Of a DNA stretch of 64,000 bases, positions 21,560-32,458 are shown piece after piece. The position numbers and the translations under genes are program-made. How positions within the stretch are numbered: position 1 is the stretch's first letter; each line of letters begins with the position of its first letter. The stretch is taken from the NCBI GenBank assembly GCA_002245135.1, contig NGBS01000296.1, positions 186,001 through 250,000 of the forward strand, in the 5' to 3' direction. Under the pieces are notes generated by a model. The model searched no databases, was not told the DNA's origin, and saw only the letters and a list, made by a program, of their open reading frames with translations. The DNA is from Proteromonas lacertae (lineage: Eukaryota > Sar > Bigyra > Opalinata > Proteromonadidae).

Positions 21560-22616
21560 TCGAAACGGTAAGTATTTTTGTATTGTTTATTTCAAAACTA
21601 AACAACATTATAAAATTCTATTGATAATTCTTTCTTTTCTTCTTCTGAAATTCCATCAGACTTTATCATCCCAATACTTCTTTGTTTTCTCTCATTTATC
21701 TCTATTCATCTATTTCATAATAAAATTTTCTTCCACAATGGTCTTTATTCTATTAATCTTTCCATTAACACTTCTAATTCATTTTTTACTCATCACAGTA
21801 TCTATATGAAATAGAATACAGTATTATATTATATTTAAAATATACTTCAAATATTTGATAATTAATCAATAACAAATTTATATAGATTTTTACATACATT
21901 TTCTATGATGAATTGATATATACTCAACATTTTCATATAAAGAATCATCTAATTCTTTTAATCCTTTATTGCTAATTTGATTATTGGATAAAATAAACGT
22001 CTTTAAATCAATCTTAATGATTACCTTAAGCAAATTGCTTTTAGTCCATTCCTGGGTTCGATAAAGGGCGTCCTTTTCGAATTTTGCCCTATTTTTGCCC
22101 CTTTTTTTTCAGCTGAAAAGAAGCCTGCCCCTTACTGCTCGGGCATAGTAATATTACCATGTGTTATGCTGTAGTATATTTTTTCTGATTTTTTGTTATA
22201 ACTTTTCCATATTATCATCTAGATATACTAACATATGTTAAAAAGGATATATTATTGTGTATTATAGCATAATAGTCATCTACTTTTCTTATGATTATAT
22301 AATATCATATGTTTATGCATATATACTAATTATATAGAATATACATACTGTATATCATATTCTGATATGCATATATATACATTATGTACATTTCAAGGTG
22401 ATTGACGTCACTGAACATAAATGAAATTTATATAATAAATAATTTTGTATATTACACATATATCATATAGATAATTAAGAAGTATAGCTATAGAATGGGT
22501 ATTTTCAGTTAATTGATAATCAATAGTACTTGTTATGATAATAACATAATATATTTCATAAACTAATAGAAAAACTATTTCAAAATTACTATTTAGTATA
22601 TTTTGTATACTACTTA

Positions 22617-25186
22617 ATGTATTTCAAGCAATTATTTGAATACTTAGAAAATGGTTTGAGAATTTCGAGCTATCATTTTGCATTTCAATTGTATATGGGT
22701 AAAACGAGAGATGCTGTGTATAGATACTTTAATGAAGATGTGGTGTTAAAGAAACCCCTTGAAAAATACAACAGAATTCAATGCAGAAGGTGCAAGGCAA
22801 TGATTATTGCTCATTGCACTAATTTGAAACGTCATTACAAAAAGTATAAATATATTTATTATATTTATTAAATTAGATGTAGTGAAAAGCTAATCCAATC
22901 AAAACTTACAGAATTGAGATATGATGAACGTGCAATAAACTTAATGGTGACCAAATATCTTATAGAAAATAACTTAGCTTTCAGAACCATACAATCTAAA
23001 TCCTTTAAAAATCTAATATATACATTAAATCCAACTACAAAGTCAATAACAATAAACAAAATAAAAGCATCAATGAACGAAGAAGCAGAAAGAATAGTAA
23101 AGGAAATTGTAGATAACAGTAAAATATGTATAATTGTGGACTCTTGGAAATCAGTAACCAATGAAAACGTTATTAATTTGGCAATAAAGAAAAGCAGTGA
23201 TATTTCGTTTTTGGAATCCATTTATTTACATAAACGAGAAACATCAGAAAATATAGTGGAATTAATAATTCAAACATTAGTGAAGTATAAACTAGATATT
23301 AAAAACATTGTTGCTGTGAGTAGTGATAACAACTACACCATGAAAAAGATAAGTAGTATTTTAGAGAAAAAAATAAATAGACCTGTAGTAAAGTTTGGAT
23401 GTTTAGCACACATCCTAAACTTAATCAGTAAAAAAGTATTCGAAATAGAGAAATACAAAAAAGTGATAGTCATGTGTAATGACATTATTCATAAGTTAAA
23501 TAATAATCAAAAGATTAGAGAAACTATATATTCAATTATACAAAAAAATATCCAAATACGCAAGGGTTGTGATACGAGATGGTCAAGCTATAGCGATGTA
23601 TTTAGAAAAATATTACTCAATAAAGAAATTTTATTACAGATAAAATTATTAAAGGAAGAAGATATACCAGAAATTAAAGAATGCTACAAGATTGCAAAAT
23701 ATATTTCCACAAATATACACTTATTATGCAAAGATTCATCTACATTAAATGATGGTTTCAGAATATTGACCAAAATTAAAAGAAAGTTAATGAAAAGGTC
23801 ATCAAGTGAAAAAGAACTTATTAAAGACATTATAAAAAAAGAGACTAGACATGCAAACTACAGCATTTTAGCTCTATATGAATTTTTAGACATAAACAGT
23901 AAACATAAATTTTCAGACATGGAGAAGGATAATATAAAAAGATATATATTATCTAAATTCAGCCCTATTTTAAATCAGAAAGCATTAAATGAGATTTATC
24001 ATTTTGAAAGAAGAAAACCATACTGCAAAAAGTGCCCTTCAGATATATTTTCGAAAAAGATATCAACTAATATATGGTACAATATGTATGGAGTTTTTTA
24101 CCCAAATGTTAAGAAGCTATATGATATTCTTTCAACTATTCCTGTCACAAGCTCATTTATTGAACGTTCATTTAGTATTGAGGGAATAGTTCATAATCAT
24201 ATTAGAAATAAATTACAGCTTAATACTATAAATAATATTTTAAGAATAAAATATGATTTATTAAAAGAAAAAAACAAAGAAAAAGATATAAATGAAGATG
24301 ATAATGATATTAGTGAAGAAGAATATAATTTAGATGTGCTGAATGAAATTGATAACAATATAGTATATGACACTTTAGATTATCAATGTTCTGGTGATGA
24401 AGATGAAAGTTCTGGTAGTTCTAGCGATGAAGGTTTAAGTTGTTGTTCCCCGTATGGCGGAAATCCCCGTATGGCGGAAATCTATATTGCAGAATGATTC
24501 AATCAAAACTAATATGATATTCATGATGATCGGAGTTAGTTATTAACAAATATATAGTTAGTTTGTCATATGACCTACATCTGTGATATACTTATTTATG
24601 AACTTCATTATTATCAATATTAAACTAAATTTTGAATATTTTCTATTTTAACGTTTCAGTCACTACTACAGTCTAAAATACATTATCTGATATGAATAGA
24701 ATTCACTATTTTTAATGTTAAGGAGGTTAAAAAAGAAAAAAGAAAAAATAAGTTCAAGCCTCACTCAAGCCTGCTCTTTAATTTCCTTTTTTATTACCTT
24801 AACATTAAAAATAGTGAATTCTATTCATATCAGATAATGTATTTTAGACTGTAGTAGTGACTGAAACGTTAAAATAGAAAATATTCAAAATTTAGTTTAA
24901 TATTGATAATAATGAAGTTCATAAATAAGTATATCACAGATGTAGGTCATATGACAAACTAACTATATATTTGTTAATAACTAACTCCGATCATCATGAA
25001 TATCATATTAGTTTTGATTGAATCATTCTGCAATATAGATTTCCGCCATACGGGGATTTCCGCCATACGGGGAACAACATAAGTGATGAAAATTCTAGTG
25101 ATGAAGATGAAAGTTCTAGTGATGAAAATGAAAGTTCTAGTGATGAAGGTTTTAGTGATGAAGGATCTCAAAGCCCTTACTTTTAA
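22617..25186 (+). CDS. hAT transposase, interrupted near its 3' end
   Basis: Exons 22617-22843 and 22877 onward join across a 33-nt intron. A BED-type zinc finger (QCRRCK, HCTNLKRHYKKC) comes first; the start could instead be the Met at 22697 (MGKTRDAV). The RNase H-like core shows IIVDSW, VSSDNNYT, a CLAHILNL Cys-His pair and a CDTRWSSY Arg-Trp pair. The C-terminal dimerisation block includes SSFIERSFSIEG. A palindromic insertion at 24441-25079 makes the frame end early. Across the TAAGT target site the original acidic tail would have continued to SPYF and a TAA at 25184. Confidence 0.85.
24441..25079. mobile_element. 639-bp palindromic MITE-like element nested in the hAT
   Basis: Long inverted arms of roughly 280 bp face each other around an unpaired centre at about 24725-24800. 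Each end starts TGTTGTTCCCC and carries two tandem copies of CCCCGTATGGCGGAAAT. TAAGT flanks both sides (24436-24440 and 25080-25084), a 5-bp target duplication. No coding frame is inside. TGT...ACA ends with a 5-bp duplication fit non-autonomous elements mobilised by an integrase-like transposase (Ginger/TDD type); that assignment is inference. Confidence 0.8.
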
Positions 25187-25577
25187 GGCTATTATTATAA
25201 TGAAATATTATTGTTTGTTATTGTTATAAGATAATAATACATAATTATGAAAAGAATAAATATTTTTATAGCGTTTAATATCCCTAAAATCGCACAAAAT
25301 ATAAAAATTCAAATAAAATAATTGAAAAGGGCAAATTGTACCCTTTTCTATTTTTAGATAGTATAAAGGACGCCCCTTTCAATTTTTGCCCGGGACATGC
25401 CCTTGTCCCGCCACTGCCCTGTCCCTTTATTATTCAACCCAGGTCCATTCAGAAATATGTTCATTACATGTAATGAATACAATCATGAAAATATATTATT
25501 TCAAATATAAAACACAATTAAATGAACAAATCAATTTTCAAACATCAATAAAATAATAACGTTGTAATATTAATATT

Positions 25578-27015
25578 TTATTTATCCTTTTTATTCTCAT
25601 CTCCTTCAACTTCACTAAAAGGTATTTTTTGGAATATCAACAACGCAAAGAATAATATATAATGACATACTTGTAAAGAGAAAGAAGATAATGGAGTGGA
25701 TGGAAATACATTATAACATATCTCAATTATTAACAACATTATCAATCTCTATACATATAACATAAACAAATACTATATATACCATAATTGTAGGGAAAGG
25801 AACAGACCACAATAATAAAGGCAAAGTATGGAAATACCAATTATAAAATTGATAATGAATACTTCTACAAAACACTATACCTACAAAATTACCAGTAAAC
25901 ATCATCAATATTATCTCCTGCGAATGTAATGGATAGTCCCTTTGTTGATAATCATCTTTAAATATTGTATTTATTACATTTGTAATACCTCTGTTTTGGA
26001 ATAGCAAATTATAAAAATTTCCTTCTTTTCTATTAAAACAATAATCAATATATAAATATATACTTTGTCCATTTTGAATAGAATAATAAAATTGATAATA
26101 TATGTAAGAATAATAACAAAAATCCCCATTTCTTATTTACAAATAACCATTCAGGAATAAACTTCCAATTTACAGTCCATATATAAGTAAATACTCTTGT
26201 CAATTCAAATGCTCTACTTACATAACCAAATGGATTAACATATAAGAATGGAATAGCTAAAACTAATTGAATTATTCCACAAATTGAGATTAAATACATT
26301 GTTCTTTTTAATCCACAATTCTAAACATATAATAATATATATATATACTTTTAATAACACTATCAGTAATGGAAATGCATATAACATAACATTCATCTTT
26401 ATTGATACTGCTAATGAGAAGAATGCACAACCATAGACATATTTCTTTTGTATTATATAATTCAATGATAAATAGAATATCATCATCGCTATATCATCAT
26501 TGAATAATCGTAGATAGAATAGAGATTTCACTCTTTTTGATAGACATAATAATAATACAATCCACGGTGGTATGTATTTCATGTAACTGTAGAGATTTAA
26601 CACTAATGAAAGGAAGATCAAATAAAAACCTAAGAATAAGTATTGAGCTAACACTATATTTAATCCTTTGTTGGTAATAAAGTACAATATTTCGTAGAAA
26701 TACACAAATCCAGCTGGATACACTAAGGGTCCTGTATCTCCTTTTAAATGCAAATAATCATAGTCACCATGAATTGGACCAGATACTTCACTCATATATG
26801 CTTTCCAGTCGATTTCAGTATCTAAATATTCAATATATTGCTACTATAATACATGGAACAAATCTAATAATCAATAATCCAAGAATAAATTCAGCAAAAA
26901 TAATCATAATTGAAAGATATCTGAAATATTTTCTATTAAACAACATTCCCTTGATAAAGTGCAAAATTGGATTAATTCGTTTCTTTTTAACTTCAGTTGA
27001 TTGATTTGTTTCCAT
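25578..27015 (-). CDS. ALG3: Dol-P-Man:Man5GlcNAc2-PP-Dol alpha-1,3-mannosyltransferase
   Basis: The start [13 protein letters not shown] is followed by a 31-nt intron whose removal creates the ALG3 motif [12 protein letters not shown]. Further matches: [43 protein letters not shown] and a C-terminal [10 protein letters not shown]. It is a multi-pass ER membrane enzyme that adds the sixth mannose to the lipid-linked oligosaccharide from dolichol-phosphate mannose. Length is close to the usual 440 residues. The cell therefore extends its N-glycan precursor in the ER lumen, in keeping with the many N-glycosylation sites of the receptors here. Confidence 0.9.
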
Positions 27016-27166
27016 CAGGACAAACTAATTGAGTGAGAATTTAAAAGAAATTCTTTGAAAGCTTGATGGTAATCAAACTAATATTCCAACTTTTTCGATT
27101 AAAAAAGCAATCACAACAATATATAATAAAAAAATAATTATGTTCTTTTTTATAGAAATAAGTAGT

Positions 27167-27717
27167 TTATTTAGAAGGAGTAATTTTTGAATAGGCTTCA
27201 TTAATAATTGTTTCAATAACTTCATTTTCCAAACCTAGATCTTCAGCTAATCTAGGAATATTCAACAGCAATAAACGAGGAATCTTATTTGGCAAAGGAT
27301 TACCATTCTCATTACATTGAGAAATCATAAAATCACATAAATAATTAGCAATCATTTTTACTTCATCTTCATTTTGTTCAAAATCAACAATTGGAACATT
27401 AATGCCTGCACAAACATCAGCATCTTTACCTTCACTCTTTGGATTCTGTGGAGAGTAGAATTTACCATTCACAACTGGGTAACTATCAGTATTATTTCTA
27501 CAAGTACCAAGTGTTGGATCTACTTTACTTTTATCTCTAACTTGTTCAAAAACAGGATGTTTTACTAATTCTGAAGCTGTTGGTCTTTTGGATGGATCTT
27601 TTGTCAGACATTTGTGGATTAAATCACATAAGCCTTTAGAGTATAACTTTGGATCTAATTCTGGTTCTGGACTATCAGTAACAGCTTGAGAAATACCCCA
27701 AAAACCATCTAAAAATA

Positions 27718-27749
<32 letters not shown>

Positions 27750-29084
27750 CGTTTCTTTTCATTTTCATAAGGATATTTCAATGTTGCTAATTGATAGAAT
27801 ATAATACCTAAACTCCAAATATCAGTTTGAAATGAGTGTTTTTCACCTTTTACTCTTTCTGGAGACATATACATTACAGTACCTAAGAACGTCTTTCCTA
27901 ATTCTTCATCCTTCGCTGTACCAAAATCACTCAATTTAACATCACCTTTGCGATTTAGTAAAATGTTAGCAGGTTTAATATCACGATGAAGTATATCTTT
28001 ACTATTTAAAAATGATAAACCAAGCAAAACTTGATAAGCTATTCCAATAATGGTTGGTTCTGAGAAGTGTATATGTTGATCTAATTGTTCCTGTAATGAT
28101 CCATTGTCCATAAACTCTAGACAAATATACACAGACATATCATCATTATTAACATAAGCATCGTAGAAACCAACCACATATTTACATGGGAATTCTGATG
28201 CTAATAATCAATATATATAATATATAATATATAATATACAGAATGTAGTTCCTCTTAACAAATTCGAATTTAAAACTATTAATTCTCTTGCCATTTGATG
28301 TCTTTTCTCTTTTTCATTTACTTTTATTGATTTCACTGCCATTAGTCTCAATGTTTGTAAATGAATTGCTTTATATACTACACCTCCTGCTCCTTTGCCT
28401 AATTTGGTCAAGAATTGTAAGGATTTCTGTATTGCGTTGGCTTTGTTCATTCCTGTTGTGTGTATAGTGATTTTATCGAGTCTTATTGTACCACTTCCCA
28501 TAGTTTCATAAGATTGTTCACCAACGTCATTATCGTCATCTGACCCACATAGTTCATCTTGATCTTCTTCTAATAAATCCTTTTCTTCTGATCGAACAGA
28601 CGAATATGTTGGTTTTGAATTGGAACTTGAATCTAACTTTAATTCACCTATACCTCTTTTTTCTCTCAAAGAATTACTTTCATTTGGCTATGATTAAATT
28701 ATAAATAAAATGTCATACATCTCTAAATGCATCCATTTTTGTTTCTACTTGTGGAATGAAGTGTTTTTCACTAGTCTTAGATTCTGGCATTTTAGCGGCA
28801 GATTTTGGTCTCCAATCAACACACTCCTTTGTGTATTCATTTAAGTACTTATCTTTGTTTCTAAACACAATTAGAGTAAATGTTATACCCTTCTTTTACT
28901 TTAGTCCAACCTCTTGGTAAATCTGAATCACCTGACGCTATTAAAAAATAGATATCCCGATGAAATACATCCAGCAGCTGATTGAGGTCTTTGAGTTGAA
29001 ATCTTTGGTGGAAATCGTCTAATTAAAGATAGAGTAAGCATATTAATACCCTGACGCAGATGTACTACCAACAGGTCTACTCAT
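27167..29084 (-). CDS. MAP2K-like (STE family) protein kinase
   Basis: Six or seven exons. The N-terminal 130 residues are low-complexity and acidic ([13 protein letters not shown]). The kinase domain has [47 protein letters not shown] and DIWSLGI, closest to MAP kinase kinases. The activation loop is short ([10 protein letters not shown]), and the usual S-x3-S/T pair is not obvious. A C-terminal extension of about 110 residues follows the kinase and is unlike common MAP2Ks. One intron near 28945 removes a GTATTT...AATAG segment to restore frame; another ends in a (TA)n run. Likely part of a MAPK relay. Confidence 0.8.
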
Positions 29085-29320
29085 TTGAAAATGAAAAGTT
29101 CTGTGGTTTAAAAATTTTCGATTCCCCAAATTTTAGTTAAAAAAGATTCAACTATCAAATATCATATCATTCATATGCTTATAGTAGAGCAACACTCAAT
29201 AGAAAAGTAAAGAAACGATCATGTTTTCCTGAACAAAAAATCTTTTGATTTATGTGTGTTAACTACAACTTAAATCCCGCAATACAGCATCATATAATAT
29301 TAATAATAATATATATAAAC

Positions 29321-29573
29321 TTATTGTTGTTCTTCACTTGATTTTCCCACAAGTTCACCAAAATAACTATTTAAATACAATAAAAATATGCTATACTCTC
29401 TGCTAAATGCTACTATATCTTCTGGATTTTTTCTAATTACTTCTTTAGTCCACTTTTTCAATACCATTGGAAGATCAGGTGGTACTACAATCTGTTCTGC
29501 GCAATATAATCTTTGAACATCGTTTATGGATTTTTCACTATAAAAATAACAAAACAAAATCATACAGAGGCAT
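29321..29573 (-). CDS. RIIa-domain protein, ropporin-like (flagellar)
   Basis: An 8-nt first exon (29573-29566) and a 26-nt intron lead to the body. Within the first 40 residues is the RIIa/ropporin signature: CAEQIVVPPDLPMVLKKWTK, then EVIRKNPEDIVAFSREY. Ropporin-like proteins dimerise through this fold and dock A-kinase anchoring helices in radial spokes or the fibrous sheath. About 75 residues, much shorter than animal ROPN1L, so it is essentially only the docking domain. Confidence 0.75.
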
Positions 29574-29694
29574 TTTAAGAAATGAAACGAAATAAAAAAC
29601 GTATTTTGTGAATGAAAACGAATTTATTTTTAAAACAGTTTTGAATCAAGCCAAGTTTATTTTTACATCGATTCATAAAAATCTTTATTTTGAG

Positions 29695-30960
29695 ATGAGT
29701 TATGAATTAAGTCACTATGAAACACATTGCAGTGTATTTTCAGTCACTTGGAAAGTTAAAATTAATAAATGTGTGACCAATGAACAAGTAGAAGAAGTAG
29801 CTTTTCTATTAGCTAAAGAATATGACTATTTAAGCTCAGAATTTAAACCAGAAACTAGTGTATTGGAATTAAAAGAAAATTACCATCCTAGATTGCAGTT
29901 TTACGAAAAAGAAATCACTGATGAAAAGTATTTCAGAGATATAAGAGAAGCAACATTTAAAAAACAGGACTTTACTTCCATTTATTACGTTTACGTTGAT
30001 AAAAAAAATAATGCCACTGATATAATCGGTGTTTATAACCATGCTATGGTTGATGGTGGTTCTGGACTTGATTTATCATATAAATTCTGCCAATATTTAT
30101 CAGATCCTACAATAGTTCCACAAAAACATGGATATGCTTCAATTCAAAGACAAATTGTTATACCTAAAGGTGTAGAAGGATTAACATACAGTTATATTGA
30201 TAAATCCACTCCAATATTAACATTCCCAAAATATCTGCATGAATGTAATGAAGCGGATAAAGTGAGTTATCATGTTAAAACTGAATTGATTAGTTGTGAG
30301 GACTTAAATGCAATATTAAAAGCAACTCACAACAATCATTTTACATTTCAAAGCTTACTATGGTTAACTACATTATTAAGTCAAATGAAAATGTTTAATA
30401 TGTTTGATTTCAGTAAAGAAGTGAGATTCCATGTAATGGCAATGAGTAAAGGAAGATGTGAGTTTAATCCTCCAATATTGAAGGATGATATTGTATGTGG
30501 AGCTGCTTTTGTATTTGTTGGAAAGAAGATAAACAAAGAAGACAATGTGATTGAATTATTGAAAGATATTTCAAAGAATCTACACGATGAATTAAACAAA
30601 GGACAACAGATGTATGATTTCTTCATTAATTCTGATCATTCTTTATATCCTCCCTATTCTATGAGTTGCTGTACGTTAGGTAAATCACTTTGTAAGAAGC
30701 ACTATGATGGTAAATTCTCATTTGATGTGATTAAACAGAATCTATTCCCAACAACGTCGATATTCCCAGGAGTTTCTGCTAATTTGCTTTTTTCATTCAC
30801 AGTTGATGGAGTTGGTTGTTATTTAAGTGATCCTTATACATATCCTCATTATCATGATGATGAAATAGAAGCTTATTTGAAGAATATTATTAATTTGATG
30901 AAAGTGATATGTAATGAAGCAAACAGTAGTAAAACTATAGATGATCTTACTAAATTATAA
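29695..30960 (+). CDS. HxxxDG acyltransferase (condensation/AATase-like)
   Basis: The start at 29695 (MSYELSHYETHC) gives 421 residues in one exon. The catalytic motif is HAMVDGGS near residue 135. Later come a conserved-looking MSKGR segment and a GVGCYLSDPYTYP region resembling the DFGWG-like second motif position of this superfamily. These enzymes transfer acyl groups from CoA or a carrier to alcohols or amines. The substrate is unknown. It is one of the few intronless genes here and sits 77 bp upstream of the decarboxylase in the same orientation. Confidence 0.7.
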   Translation: MSYELSHYETHCSVFSVTWKVKINKCVTNEQVEEVAFLLAKEYDYLSSEFKPETSVLELKENYHPRLQFYEKEITDEKYFRDIREATFKKQDFTSIYYVYVDKKNNATDIIGVYNHAMVDGGSGLDLSYKFCQYLSDPTIVPQKHGYASIQRQIVIPKGVEGLTYSYIDKSTPILTFPKYLHECNEADKVSYHVKTELISCEDLNAILKATHNNHFTFQSLLWLTTLLSQMKMFNMFDFSKEVRFHVMAMSKGRCEFNPPILKDDIVCGAAFVFVGKKINKEDNVIELLKDISKNLHDELNKGQQMYDFFINSDHSLYPPYSMSCCTLGKSLCKKHYDGKFSFDVIKQNLFPTTSIFPGVSANLLFSFTVDGVGCYLSDPYTYPHYHDDEIEAYLKNIINLMKVICNEANSSKTIDDLTKL

Positions 30961-31037
30961 ATACTACTAAAATATTGTTAATTAGGTGTTTTTCTTTGAT
31001 ATGTAATTTTGTGTATTTATTACATGTAATTTAAAAA

Positions 31038-32390
31038 ATGAATTACACAAATTCAATTGAAGCTATTAGCAAAGAAGCCATAAAAAGAAATTTAATAAAT
31101 GATGAAGATCCAACGTTACAAATACTAAACTTGGATGCATTATTTGAAAAAGTAAGAGAATTGAAAAATGCTTTTAAAAGTGAATTTAAAGGAGAGACTG
31201 AATTTGCATTTGCAATAAAGAGCAATCCTCTAACAAATGTATTGAAATTACTCAAAGAAGAAGGTTTGAGCGGCGAATGTGCTTCTTACGGTGAAGTATG
31301 ATTATTTTTTCATCTAATTATTTAATAATAGGTATGTCAATGTTTAAAAGTTGGATTTACTCCAGCTAATATTCAATATGACAGTCCCTGTAAAACAATG
31401 ACTGAATTAAAACTAAGTTTAGAGAAAGATGTAAGTATAAACTGTGATAATTTAGACGAAGTTGAAAGAATAAACCAAATATTCACAGAAAATCCAGAAA
31501 TATTAAACAAAAGAAGTGAAAAAAGTCATATTGGAATAAGAATCAATCCACAAATAGGTTATGGAAAATATGATATGACTTCAACAGCCTCAAAAACATC
31601 ACATTTTGGAGTAGCCTATGATACATTCTATGATAAATTATCTCCAATATTTAATAAGTATAAGTGGTTAAATGGTTTACATTGTCATGTTGGAAGTCAA
31701 GGATGTCCTTTAGAATTGTTAGTTAATGGAGTAAAAAGTATATATAATTTATGTGAAAAAATAAATAATGAAATTGATAATAAAAATCAAATAAAAGTGA
31801 TAGATATTGGAGGTGGAATTCCGATAGATTATGGAAGTGAAAATGAATTATTTAGTTATAAACAATATGTAGAATTAATAAAAAAAGAAGTTCCAGAAAT
31901 ATTAAATGGTAAATATAAAATAATAACAGAATATGGAAGAAGTATGATAGCTAAATATGGTTTTACAATGAGTAGAATAGAATATGTAAAGAACAATAAA
32001 GACAATAACATTATAATGAGTCATGTTGGCTCAAATCTAATGGATAGAACAACATTACAACCGGAGATATGGAAATACAGAATATCTGTATTAAATAAAG
32101 ATGGAAGTTTGAAAAAAGAAGGAGAGAAAAAAGTGTATAAAGTTGCTGGGCCTTTGTGTTTTAGTGGTGATATTATTGGTTATAATAGAGAGTTATATGA
32201 GTGTTTTAGTGGAGATTATATATTGATTCATGATACTGGAGGTTATACTTATTCAATGTATAATAGATATAATTCTATTAAAGCTCCTCCTTATTTTGGA
32301 GCTAAAAGACTGGATGATGGAAAATATGAATTTGTTTGTTTGAAGAGAGGTGAGAGTTATGAAAAGACTATTGAGTTTTGGGATGAATAA
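31038..32390 (+). CDS. PLP-dependent group IV (DAP/CANSDC-type) decarboxylase
   Basis: Exons 31038-31295 and 31332-32390 give 438 residues. Features: PLP lysine in FAFAIKSNP, HFGVAYD, HCHVGSQG, DIGGGIPIDYG, TEYGRSMIA, a catalytic-side C in GPLCFSGD, and DTGGYTYSMYNRYN. That pattern fits the alanine-racemase-fold decarboxylases nearest to diaminopimelate and carboxynorspermidine decarboxylases, less so ornithine decarboxylase. It should remove a carboxyl group from a basic amino acid to give an amine. Substrate specificity cannot be read from the sequence. Confidence 0.75.
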
Positions 32391-32458
32391 TTAAATTGAG
32401 AATTATTCATTTTATTATTTTGTTGTTGTGGGATATAAAACAAAAATAACTATATAAT

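Larger units (their letters stand above)
22052..25442 (+). mobile_element. hAT DNA transposon, complete with 8-bp target duplication
   Basis: Ends read CTGGGTT on both sides in inverted orientation, with a shared GC-rich subterminal GGGCGTCCTTT box. Flanking bases GTCCATTC occur at 22044-22051 and again at 25443-25450, the 8-bp target duplication expected of hAT. Inside is one transposase gene. The ends are much more GC-rich than the neighbourhood. It looks whole apart from the nested palindromic element at 24441-25079, suggesting recent arrival. Confidence 0.85.
21600..25540 (-). pseudogene. Relic LRR gene of the pseudokinase-LRR family, split by a transposon
   Basis: Reverse-strand translation of 21890-22030 gives a leucine-rich repeat (TFILSNNQISNKGLKELDD, then VEYISIHH) close to the repeat at 44430-44530. 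Bases 21610-21660 match the gene's last codons (GISEEEKKELS). Right of the transposon, 25451-25475 resumes with the SEWT segment. Several stops and frame breaks are visible, so it is a pseudogene. The hAT element at 22052-25442 interrupts it and duplicated 8 bp of it. Confidence 0.6.

Noticed and set aside
21574-21810. Plus-strand hydrophobic open frame as a small membrane protein
   Set aside because: It is the antisense of the LRR relic's 3' part and reflects AT-rich codons only.
24441-25079. Solo LTR, because of TG...CA ends and a 5-bp duplication
   Set aside because: The whole unit is a palindrome with long inverted arms and doubled tip boxes, which LTRs do not have.
27712-27750. TA repeats as a replication origin or CRISPR-like array
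   Set aside because: They begin at splice donors inside introns and have no spacer structure.
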